Source: an uncultured Lachnospiraceae bacterium (GTDB taxonomy: Bacteria; Bacillota; Clostridia; Lachnospirales; Lachnospiraceae). Taken from it: 64,000 nt of DNA. Position 1 is the stretch's first letter, and each line of letters opens with the position of its first letter. This document shows, piece after piece, positions 7,963-16,532 of the stretch. The stretch spans positions 10,882-74,881 of the forward strand of contig CAJTTO010000017.1 of the NCBI GenBank assembly GCA_910579275.1. The letters are read 5' to 3'. The translations under genes were made by a program, and so were the position numbers. The notes below the pieces were generated by a model, which saw only the letters and a list, made by a program, of their open reading frames with translations, was not told the DNA's origin and did not search any database.

Positions 7963-9506
7963 AAAAAAGCCGAAAAAGAGAAAAAATATTATTGATTATT
8001 ATCTTTATGCTGACTGGAATGTTAGCACGTATATGGCAATTCGGAAGTGTACCGGGGGGAGGTATAAATCAAGATGAGGCGTTTGCCGCATATGAGGCTT
8101 ACTCTTTATTCCATTATGGTATGGACTCACACGGATATCACTTCCCTGTTTATTTAGTGGCATGGGGGAGTGGGATGAATGCTTTAAACAGTTATCTGAT
8201 GATACCCTTTATTGCAATTTTCGGACTAAAGACATGGGTCATCCGCTTGCCGCAGCTTATCTGTTCCAGTCTCACATTATATGTGGTATTTTTACTTATC
8301 AGAAAAATCTGCAACGAAAAAACCGCATACTGTGCATTGTTTCTTCTGGCAGTCTCACCATGGCATATTTTTTTGTCAAGGTGGGGGCTGGAATCCAATC
8401 TCGCACCTAGCTTCTTAATCTTTGGGTTGTACTTTTTTGTAAAAGGGCTTGAGCATTCCAAATTCTTTTTGTTGTCTGCGCTTATGTATGGTTTGTCATT
8501 ATATTGCTATGCCACTATTTGGTCAGTGGTTCCTATTATTTTATTATTGCAATTCCTTTACTGTCTGTGGCACAAGAAAATGTCCTTTTCCAGAAATGTC
8601 ATTCTGGCATTAATTGTTTTGGCTTTATTGGCGCTGCCCTTACTGCTTTTTTTGCTGGTCAATTTTGGAATGATAGATGAAATTACTCTCCCTTTTATTT
8701 CCATTCCCCAAATGCTGCATATGCGTTCTAACGAAGTTTCATTTCAGCATATCGGCAGTAATTATGTAAACCTGCGTAACATCATTCTTCGCCAATCCGA
8801 TGGCCTGATTTGGAATGCCACAGAAAAATATGGTTTATTTTATTATTGCACCCTGCCATTTGTTTTTTGGGGAGGCACTGCCATTTTGTCGAGGACTGCA
8901 GGCGCTTTCAAGCATAAAGAATATCACGCAGAAGTTTTTATTCTCATTCAGTTTCTTGCCGGGTTGCTGTTGGGACTGTTAATCCATGTCAATATCAACA
9001 GGGTAAATATTATCTGGATTCCTCTCATCATTTTTGCAGCGGTAGGTATTTGTGAGGTCTGTGAACGAATTGACAAGCGATTATTCGTATTCTTTTTTTG
9101 CATTTATACAGTGTTGTTCGTTCGTTTTGAAAAATATTATTTTACGGATTATGCAAAAGAAATTGCACCTGTTTTTTCCGATGGTCTTGAAAGCGCAATG
9201 CAGGAGGCGGTGTCTTATGAAAATGACATCTGCGTGGATGGAGCAAGTTGGATTAAAGTATTATATTACAGTAAAATGCCGGTCGAGGACTATATAGCGT
9301 CTGTACAGTTTAAAAATTATCCCAGTGCGTTTTTACAGGCAAGCGCTTTCGGACGTTTTACCTTTGGCTATGACAACTCCGAAATTGACATGAATACAAT
9401 CTACATTGTAAAGAGTGAAAATGATTTCAGCGCGTTTGAAGCTGCCGGCTTCACACTGCATACACATGCATATTTTGTTGTGGCGCTTCCGCCGGGAACA
9501 CAGTAA
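7959..9506 (+). CDS. GT39/ArnT-like membrane glycosyltransferase (GT-C fold)
   Basis: This 515-residue protein has an N-terminal hydrophobic helix, then GGGINQDEAFAAYEAYS, the DE-containing first loop of GT39/PMT-type transferases, and about ten further membrane segments. The last 100 residues are soluble and presumably extracytoplasmic. It likely uses the polyprenyl-phosphate sugar made by the overlapping upstream GtrB-like enzyme to decorate the surface polymer. The start overlaps the upstream stop (ATGA). Acceptor and sugar are not deducible. Confidence 0.78.
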   Translation: MKKSRKREKILLIIIFMLTGMLARIWQFGSVPGGGINQDEAFAAYEAYSLFHYGMDSHGYHFPVYLVAWGSGMNALNSYLMIPFIAIFGLKTWVIRLPQLICSSLTLYVVFLLIRKICNEKTAYCALFLLAVSPWHIFLSRWGLESNLAPSFLIFGLYFFVKGLEHSKFFLLSALMYGLSLYCYATIWSVVPIILLLQFLYCLWHKKMSFSRNVILALIVLALLALPLLLFLLVNFGMIDEITLPFISIPQMLHMRSNEVSFQHIGSNYVNLRNIILRQSDGLIWNATEKYGLFYYCTLPFVFWGGTAILSRTAGAFKHKEYHAEVFILIQFLAGLLLGLLIHVNINRVNIIWIPLIIFAAVGICEVCERIDKRLFVFFFCIYTVLFVRFEKYYFTDYAKEIAPVFSDGLESAMQEAVSYENDICVDGASWIKVLYYSKMPVEDYIASVQFKNYPSAFLQASAFGRFTFGYDNSEIDMNTIYIVKSENDFSAFEAAGFTLHTHAYFVVALPPGTQ

Positions 9507-9537
9507 ACCTTTCACATATATGGGAGCATAACAGATT

Positions 9538-10668
9538 ATGACTACTGCAAATAAACGAAATGTGGCAATTGAACTTCTCAGAGTACTTGCCTGTTTTTTG
9601 GTAATAATGGCACACATTCAATTAAAACCCGTTATTTCGGATGGAACTTTTAGCTGGAAACGTATTTGTTTTTCTTCCCTTATCGGAGACAACGTACCAA
9701 TATTTTTTCTTATAACCGGTTTTTATATGTTCCAAACAGTCAACGCTGAAGAATACATCTTTCAACAATATAAAAGGAAAGTGAAAAATTTTTTGCGCAC
9801 GCTATGGTTTCCGTCACTGCTGGTCGTCATCATAACATGTATTATAAACTCATGGCTACATGGAAATCCACTCGGGCAGGACATTTCGTGGGGGTGGCTG
9901 CACAATTATGTTTTCAGGATATCCGCAAATGGAACATGCGGTCACCTGTGGTATATTTGTACATATGTCAGATTCATTGTCTTTTTCCCTATTCTGGCTT
10001 TTATATGTCAGGATAAGCCGGCACATAACAGAGTGCGGCGAATATATTTACTGCTTTCCTTATTCCATATCCTCTTATCCGATGCTGAATACTTGGTTCA
10101 GAAAGAAATTTTTGATTTTTCTAAAATCGTTTTTGATTATTACTTTCTGTACCTGTTAATCGGGAATGAAATAGGAATATTATTTCGCGGCAAGGAAATG
10201 AGCAAAAGAAAAATATTATACGGGGGGGTAGCATTATACGTTTTGGGAAACCTCCTGCGTATTACCTTGCAAAATTATGCCTTTGAACACTGGGGCACCG
10301 ATATCAAATCCTGGTTTATGGGTTTAGAGTGTTTACCGACTTATATGAGCAGCTGTGGTATTTTCTTATTGTTTTGCTCTCTTAAAAATATCAGGTGGAA
10401 GCTGCCTCACGTATGGGCATTTCTGGGAAAATACAGCTTTTATATCTACCTGTTTCATTTTATGGTAATCCGAAAGCTGCAATCCCTCCAGGTACAGTCT
10501 TATATTCTGGATATGCATGATGGCGGAACAGGATTTGTTCATATCGGGTTCTATTATATTGAATTTGGCGGGATTGTCTTCACCATATCGTTGCTGTTGG
10601 GAATAATTTTTCAGAAATTTTATGCGCTCCTTTTGAAAACAATGCGCAAAATATTAATGTGCCGTTAA
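9538..10668 (+). CDS. Membrane acyltransferase, family 3 (OafA-like)
   Basis: This 376-residue multi-pass protein is of the acyltransferase-3 type. Its first helix contains ELLRVLACFLVIMAH, with the conserved Arg and His that mark the catalytic site of this family. It probably O-acetylates the surface polymer made by the operon. It is the last gene of the rightward operon and ends 11 bp before a large inverted repeat. A run of seven G (10222-10228) lies in frame around residue 229; losing or gaining one base would truncate the protein. Confidence 0.85.
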   Translation: MTTANKRNVAIELLRVLACFLVIMAHIQLKPVISDGTFSWKRICFSSLIGDNVPIFFLITGFYMFQTVNAEEYIFQQYKRKVKNFLRTLWFPSLLVVIITCIINSWLHGNPLGQDISWGWLHNYVFRISANGTCGHLWYICTYVRFIVFFPILAFICQDKPAHNRVRRIYLLLSLFHILLSDAEYLVQKEIFDFSKIVFDYYFLYLLIGNEIGILFRGKEMSKRKILYGGVALYVLGNLLRITLQNYAFEHWGTDIKSWFMGLECLPTYMSSCGIFLLFCSLKNIRWKLPHVWAFLGKYSFYIYLFHFMVIRKLQSLQVQSYILDMHDGGTGFVHIGFYYIEFGGIVFTISLLLGIIFQKFYALLLKTMRKILMCR

Positions 10669-10678
10669 TTTGAATAAA

Positions 10679-10744
10679 GACAATCTGTCAGAGAACACTA
10701 CGGATATAATACATATCCCCTTCCGTGACCTCTGACAGATTGTC
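10679..10744. terminator. 15-bp inverted repeat between convergent operons, probable bidirectional terminator
   Basis: The arms 10679-10693 and 10730-10744 are perfectly complementary over 15 bp with a 36-base loop. The repeat sits exactly between the ends of the rightward operon (10668) and the leftward operon (10764). There is no clean T-tract on the plus side and only a short T-rich stretch on the minus side, so termination is inferred from position and stem strength. Confidence 0.6.
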
Positions 10745-10763
10745 CATCAAGAAACCAATTATC

Positions 10764-12719
10764 TTATCGCCTTAGATAAACCACCATCATCTGCATTACT
10801 TGTATAATGGATACAAACCACAGTGAAGAATATATGACGCTTTTTTCGAATTTCACTTTAAAGTTATGACTTTTGGCAACACATATTATTAATGGCATCA
10901 GGGGAATGAAATATCTGCCCTGTACCCCATATATAGAAGCTCTTGTTAATTTTGTATCCCCAAGAAAAATGCAGTATATCCCAAAAACAAATAGTATTAA
11001 TGCTGATATACATACCAGTTTTTCTTTCCTTTCTGGGCGCAGTTCATCATCATACTGACAGGTTGCGCAAAACAATACAATATATGAAATTACAACATAC
11101 CACGGTTCTATTGCTTCATCCCAGCCAAGTCTTCCTCCAAATATCCCTTGAATCAGTCTGTCCATATCACTCAGCATTGATAAAAACATAAACCTGCCAA
11201 TACTTATTGGATCCTGAAATAAATCACTGATTGAATACATTCCTTCAACATGTTCTGAAATAAAATAATCTTGATATTTCACCAAAAATAAAATCCCTGC
11301 TATCGCAAATGCAATACCACCTCCAATCAGATATTTTGGTTTCTTTATTATTACTGGAAGAACAAATAAACAAGCTGCCAAAAAAACTGCACATGCAAAA
11401 TAAACGCCTCCCTTTGAAGGTATTAATACAACGCTCAAAAGAACAGTCAACACAATATCTTTCCATGTATAACTATGTTTTTCATTATCAAGCTTTAAAA
11501 TGTATGCAAACATAATAAATGAAGCCCCGATACAAAACAAATCATATCCAATTGAAACCATAGATTGCATCACCATAGGAGTCAACGAAAAAACTGCCAA
11601 TGCATCCTTTCCGTATGGCATTAATTTAATTGCAAACCTTATCATCAGCAAATAGCATATTAATCCAACCAATTTTGCAATTTGTAACGTAAACATTAAA
11701 TTCCAGTTTAATAACCGACCCAATAATAAAGTCAACAAGTATGGCAGATATACAATGTTCTTAACAGATGATAAATCCTTATGCCAACTGCTTGTTACAG
11801 TACTTTCATTTGGCATATCAATAAATGCTGCATAAGATGCCCCGTCATATATCTTCGTATCCGGAGATGGACAATACAAATAATTAGTCATTACTTCATC
11901 AATGATGTATCCATCCTCAGTCTCATATTGCGATAAATTTGCGTTTCCATCAACTTCATTCCAATCGGAATGTCCCAGCATGCTGTTCGTGCGCTCATAC
12001 ATTGCAATGATATGTGTTTTAGAATCATTTGTGCTTACTGGCGGAAATAGAACAAAATAAATGCATCCCAGCAATACTGCAATAACTGTATATGTTTTTA
12101 GAATATCTGACTGGTTGATTAGTACTTGGCTGACGACTGCCGTTCCAATAATTAACACCAACGAAACAATGATAAAAATAATATTATTTACATTGGTATT
12201 TTTAGTCGTTCGATATGCAGCACTTTCACCTGAGACTCCTAGTACAACAAAGCCATCCCCTTCGATAGATAAAGTTATGACATAGTCACTTTGTAACTTA
12301 TCTGGCCGCAAAACAATTCCATCCAAACAATAATAATCAACAAGCTCCCAAAAGAAAGATAAGTCTGTTTCCTCTTTATCAGCAGATACTATTTTATCAG
12401 TATTAGCTGAAATCACAACATTTTTTATAGCATCCCCATCCTCAACAGTCAGTGACACTTTATCTGTATTGCAAAAAACCAAAGGCAGATACAATTGGTC
12501 AAACGGATTACCAATATGTAACTGTATGCTTTCCGAGGAAGTTAATTTTATCATATTATCAATTTTATAATTATGAACTATATAGCTGTCCATAATCTGA
12601 TTATCAAAATAAATCACATAATAAAATGTTACAATCACAATTGATATCATCACCGGTATAAATACTTTAGCCTTGTTTTCCCCTTTCCATTTTGTAACTT
12701 TACTCACGACGCCTGCCAT
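10764..12719 (-). CDS. DUF2142-family polytopic membrane protein
   Basis: This 651-residue protein has a single N-terminal helix, an extracytoplasmic domain of about 140 residues, and then about ten transmembrane segments. The motif GVQGRYFIPLMPL near the C-terminus is characteristic of DUF2142 proteins, which occur in polysaccharide clusters and look like GT-C-type transferases, although activity is unproven. Two ATGs occur in tandem; the second (12719) is better spaced from GGAGGG. It lies 15 bp after the acyltransferase and is the last gene of the leftward operon. Confidence 0.8.
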   Translation of the reverse strand: MAGVVSKVTKWKGENKAKVFIPVMISIVIVTFYYVIYFDNQIMDSYIVHNYKIDNMIKLTSSESIQLHIGNPFDQLYLPLVFCNTDKVSLTVEDGDAIKNVVISANTDKIVSADKEETDLSFFWELVDYYCLDGIVLRPDKLQSDYVITLSIEGDGFVVLGVSGESAAYRTTKNTNVNNIIFIIVSLVLIIGTAVVSQVLINQSDILKTYTVIAVLLGCIYFVLFPPVSTNDSKTHIIAMYERTNSMLGHSDWNEVDGNANLSQYETEDGYIIDEVMTNYLYCPSPDTKIYDGASYAAFIDMPNESTVTSSWHKDLSSVKNIVYLPYLLTLLLGRLLNWNLMFTLQIAKLVGLICYLLMIRFAIKLMPYGKDALAVFSLTPMVMQSMVSIGYDLFCIGASFIMFAYILKLDNEKHSYTWKDIVLTVLLSVVLIPSKGGVYFACAVFLAACLFVLPVIIKKPKYLIGGGIAFAIAGILFLVKYQDYFISEHVEGMYSISDLFQDPISIGRFMFLSMLSDMDRLIQGIFGGRLGWDEAIEPWYVVISYIVLFCATCQYDDELRPERKEKLVCISALILFVFGIYCIFLGDTKLTRASIYGVQGRYFIPLMPLIICVAKSHNFKVKFEKSVIYSSLWFVSIIQVMQMMVVYLRR

Positions 12720-12737
12720 CATTTCCCTCCATTCAAA

Positions 12738-13787
12738 TTAACCTATCTTTTGCTTTATCAGCCTTCCTATCGTTTTTCTATAAAGGACAGAAATTACTAT
12801 TGTGCCAATAAAGCAAGCAACTACATAAATGTATTTTTTGGTGCTGGTGAGTTCCCCAGCCAGCATATATGGCTTTAAAATCATCATAACCAACCGCTGC
12901 AGCATATATAATTCAAACAGCATTATACCCCCCCCCCGTAGAATTTTGCTATCAATAACATAGCGCATTGTAAACGTTACTATCGATGCAGTAAAACAAA
13001 ATACCCATAATTGATATACCAACGGACTATTGGACTTATAATAATAAGTAATCATGTGCCCAACACTGCAGACAAACAGCGTAAAGAGCCATGTTCTTCT
13101 ATTTTCATTCACGAATCGTTCAACTTTGTCGCGATATAACGAGAACAGCATTCCCCATACATAGCACAATATGGTATCGTACCACCAGTACTCTTTGCCA
13201 AGCTTGCTGACAATTGCCATATATAATATTGAGAGAACAAAAACCCCCGCTATTGCTTTTTTATGATTGTCCCTGAACACACCAAATGCTATAAAAGTAA
13301 ATATATACACCCATAAAATGCAAAAAATATACCAGTTGCTGTTTCCAATCCCATCCCATCCAATAAACGACAGTACCATTTTCTTGATTCCGTAATGTGT
13401 ACCTGTTGATATTCTATACAGCCAAAAAAGCAGGATGACACAGTCAAATTGTAGCAATACATTCAGTACTCTGCGTACCGGAATTCTATTAACATAGTTC
13501 TGACCTTTCCTCTTAATGGACTCCATCACCCCAAAACCTGAATAAAACAAAAACATCGCAACTACACACTGACCCATTTTTCCCCTTATTAGCTTTTGAT
13601 ACAAGACATCTAAATAAGGATGGGAAAAGTCTGTATATCCCCAAATATGTGAGATAAAAACCAAACCTATAAAAAATCCTTTTATACTATTCGTCATGTT
13701 AACAGACATATAGTCATAATTATCACGCTCTGCTTTCCTTAATCCAATTAAAGCTAAAAAACACAAAAATCCAAAAAATATAGCCAT
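12738..13787 (-). CDS. Membrane acyltransferase-3-like protein with a G10 tract
   Basis: This 349-residue protein has about ten hydrophobic segments and the general layout of the acyltransferase-3 family (NSIKGFFIGLVFISH near residue 33, a plausible catalytic helix with His). It probably modifies the surface polymer. The coding strand contains ten consecutive G (12928-12937) that encode Arg-Gly-Gly-Gly around residue 284. One-base slippage there would remove the last membrane helices. The frame is open as sequenced, so this copy is read as ON. The start has GAGGAG upstream, and the gene follows the frameshifted transferase by 14 bp. Confidence 0.75.
   Translation of the reverse strand: MAIFFGFLCFLALIGLRKAERDNYDYMSVNMTNSIKGFFIGLVFISHIWGYTDFSHPYLDVLYQKLIRGKMGQCVVAMFLFYSGFGVMESIKRKGQNYVNRIPVRRVLNVLLQFDCVILLFWLYRISTGTHYGIKKMVLSFIGWDGIGNSNWYIFCILWVYIFTFIAFGVFRDNHKKAIAGVFVLSILYMAIVSKLGKEYWWYDTILCYVWGMLFSLYRDKVERFVNENRRTWLFTLFVCSVGHMITYYYKSNSPLVYQLWVFCFTASIVTFTMRYVIDSKILRGGGIMLFELYMLQRLVMMILKPYMLAGELTSTKKYIYVVACFIGTIVISVLYRKTIGRLIKQKIG
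12928..12937 (-). repeat. G10 homopolymer in acyltransferase gene (putative slippage tract)
   Basis: Ten C on the plus strand are ten G in the coding strand of the acyltransferase-like gene. It is the longest G/C homopolymer that I saw in the window. Tracts of this length are classic substrates for slipped-strand phase variation. Activity here is inferred. Confidence 0.85.
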
Positions 13788-13801
13788 AAAGCCGTTCTCC
13801 T

Positions 13802-16508
13802 CTACAGTTTTATTATTTCATCATAAATCCGTTTACAGTTTTCTTTATCGTGATACAGAAAAGTATTTTCTATTCTCTCTCTATATAAATCCTTTAGCCG
13901 ACATCCATTTTCCATATATTCGATAATACGGTTCACCAAATCGTCTGCCGTATACTCCACCTCCCCAAATCCATCTCGCTCATAGTCAAAGTATCCTTTT
14001 TCACATATATGGCTGCCTGAGAAAAACTCTTCTGCATCATGTTGAAAATAAATAACTGGCTTCCGTAAATATGCAAAATCAAACACCGCTGAGGAGTAGT
14101 CTGTTATAACCAATTTTGAATCCGCAAAAATTTGGTTATATCTGGTACTTATGTCCAGCACTTTTACTCGATTTTCACAATTAAAATATTTTGCACAGTC
14201 TCTTGGCATTGCCGGATGCATCATCAATGCCAAAGTATAATGATACTTTTCTGCCATCTCATATAAATGCTGGTTCTCAAATACCTTCTGATACATCTGA
14301 CAATATGTACTTTCTTCAAATCCTGGAATCAGTTGTCTTGAATAATTGTTTAAATCACAATCTCTAGCCAAATATAAACGCCATGTTGGCATAAATGTTA
14401 TCAAATGCCCATTTTTATTGTCATAAAGAAAATCATACCTTGCAAGTCCTGTACATTTCACACAGCTTTCATCATAGCAATAATCATAATGAAAAATTGA
14501 CTCATGCTCCCTTTTTGTTGCAGTCACTAACATACCAATATTTTTGCTTGACCTTCTGAGAGATCGGCTACGATCATTTTTTATAATGCCATGTTTTAAA
14601 TAAACAAATTTTCTGTGGTTCAAAATATCTTTATATAAAAATGTCTTTTCTTTAAAACAATTCGTAGCAAAGTCATCCGTATGCGCCGAAATGACTTTAT
14701 CACACAGTAGATATAGCAACTTGTGTTTTTTCGAATTAAAAGGTACTACATTACCTATTTTTTATCAGACGTTCATAATCTTTTGAATCCTTTTCGAGCA
14801 TAAAATATGTCTTTATATCCTTAGCTTTTTCTTTCGTATTCATATATGTAAAAAAAGCTTCACCATTATCGTCAGCTTTTGAAAATCTATCACAAATCAG
14901 CCATACTTCTTTTCGTTTCAACTTTTTTAATCTAAAATAAAGTTTTCTCAAATTTATGTCTTCACTAGTCACATTTTCACAGTTCAATAGTTCTTCCTGA
15001 AACAGCTTTTCATATTCTTTTACTTTTTTTTCATCAGAAAGTTTTAATATTTTTAATGCATTTTCCGAATGGGTAATCAATACCCCCCCCTTGTACAGAT
15101 AACTACTTTTGATATCTTTTGTTAACGGAAAAAAGCTCCCAAAAGCTATATTATTACAAATTACATATGTATTCTTATAGCGGATGCATAGCTGCAAATC
15201 CATGTCCTCAAGCATCTGACCACGATGTATATGAAAACGAAATCCTTTTGCCTTTGTAATCACTTCATTCATGCAATACGAATAGTGTTCTTTTCTGTCT
15301 ACAAGTTCTGCAGTATATTCAATGAGCATACCATTCTGTTCCTGCCTAAAAACGACATTAATATCTTCTAATTCCGGAAAATACCTGACATATCCCTCAA
15401 TTGTCAGTTTCTCATCGTCAATGGACGCAAATTCATATTGTCCCAAATAAGCTCCTACTCCTACCGATGTAAAGCTTCCTCGAACGCGAACTCTAATATC
15501 ATTGGAATCAAATACAAGCTCCTTTTTTGCAATATTATCCTTTTTTAGCAATAAAATAGCCCTTTTGTAATTATTTCCGAGATTTTTTTGCTCCGTAATC
15601 ATTTTATTTTCAATTGATTCCAACGCCTTTAACATAAGCTGTTTATATTTTCTTATTTCTTCCCCAGTAATTGCACCATGCTTAACAAATTCGTTCTGCG
15701 TTAAGCGCCACTGCAAATCATACATGCAGGCATATTGTATAAAGCGAGGTACATATCCTATTTTCTCTACAGCCTTTTCCATTATACAGAGGATAAACTT
15801 TTCCATATAAGGGATATAATAAGAAGCTTTATTTCTTCCGGTATCTATTGCCGAGTCCTCATCGTCATGTTTCCTGTACCGATAACATGTTTCACATACT
15901 GCACCATACTTCATTCTATCAGTAAAAATATCTAATAGCATCCGTGCATCCTCCGCATATGATAGTTCATTATCAAAGCGTCGCGTGGCAAAGCAGTCTT
16001 TTTTTATCAGAGTGCTGCTTATTGATAGCTGAACGCAGTTATATTCCTTCTCTAAGTCAATGACTCTGGTTTTTGAAAATTTGTCATTCAGCGGATGCTC
16101 CATACTTATCCTGCCAAATAATTTTAGCGGTATTGCTACTACATCAATTTCTTCGTCATTTTCCTTTAAATATGCAAACATCAATTCCAATGCATTACTT
16201 TCCAGCATATCATCTGCATCTGTAAAATTGATGTATTCCCCCACCGCATACTTCAACCCTTCATTTCTGGCTGACGAAACTCCTCCATTTTCTTTGTAAA
16301 CGGTTACAATATTCTCTGGATATTTTGCCGCATATTTTTCGCATATCCGACGCGAACCATCCGTCGATCCGTCATCAACCAGAATGAGTTGAATGTTTTC
16401 AAAACCAATTGTCTGTGATGTAATACTCATAATCATTTCTTCCAGATATTTTTCTACATTGTATACCGCAGTCACTACTGACACTTTATAGCTTCGAACT
16501 TGTCCCAT
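13802..16508 (-). pseudogene. GT2 / CDP-glycerol glycerophosphotransferase fusion split by a one-base frameshift (phase-off or pseudogene)
   Basis: The first 585 residues run from an ATG at 16508 (GGAGG upstream) to a stop at 14751. They contain the GT2 domain (VSVVTAVYNVEKYL, VDDGSTDGS, TDADD) and the start of the second domain (LICDRFSKADDNGEAFF). The rest of the CDP-glycerol transferase domain continues in another frame from about 14750 to 13802 (YLKHGI, LMMHP, TDYSSAVFDFAYL). The intact paralogues read ..ERL-x-IGNVVPF.. at the break. Here CTGATAAAAAATAGG (minus strand, about 14757-14771) carries six A where five would restrade the frame to L-I-K-I-G-N. Everything else is well preserved, so the lesion is recent, reversible or a sequencing error. 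An in-frame G8 tract (15083-15090) is a second unstable site in the gene. Confidence 0.82.
15083..15090 (-). repeat. G8 homopolymer within the frameshifted transferase gene
   Basis: Eight consecutive G in the coding strand (C on plus), around residue 473 of the fusion transferase, encode a glycine pair in the linker between the two domains. The tract is in frame as sequenced. Confidence 0.7.
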
Positions 16509-16532
16509 ATATTTCCTCCAATTCATATACAA

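Noticed and set aside
10679..10744. Second small invertible element
   Set aside because: The inverted arms enclose only 36 bases with no promoter pattern or recombinase, and the position between convergent operons fits a terminator.
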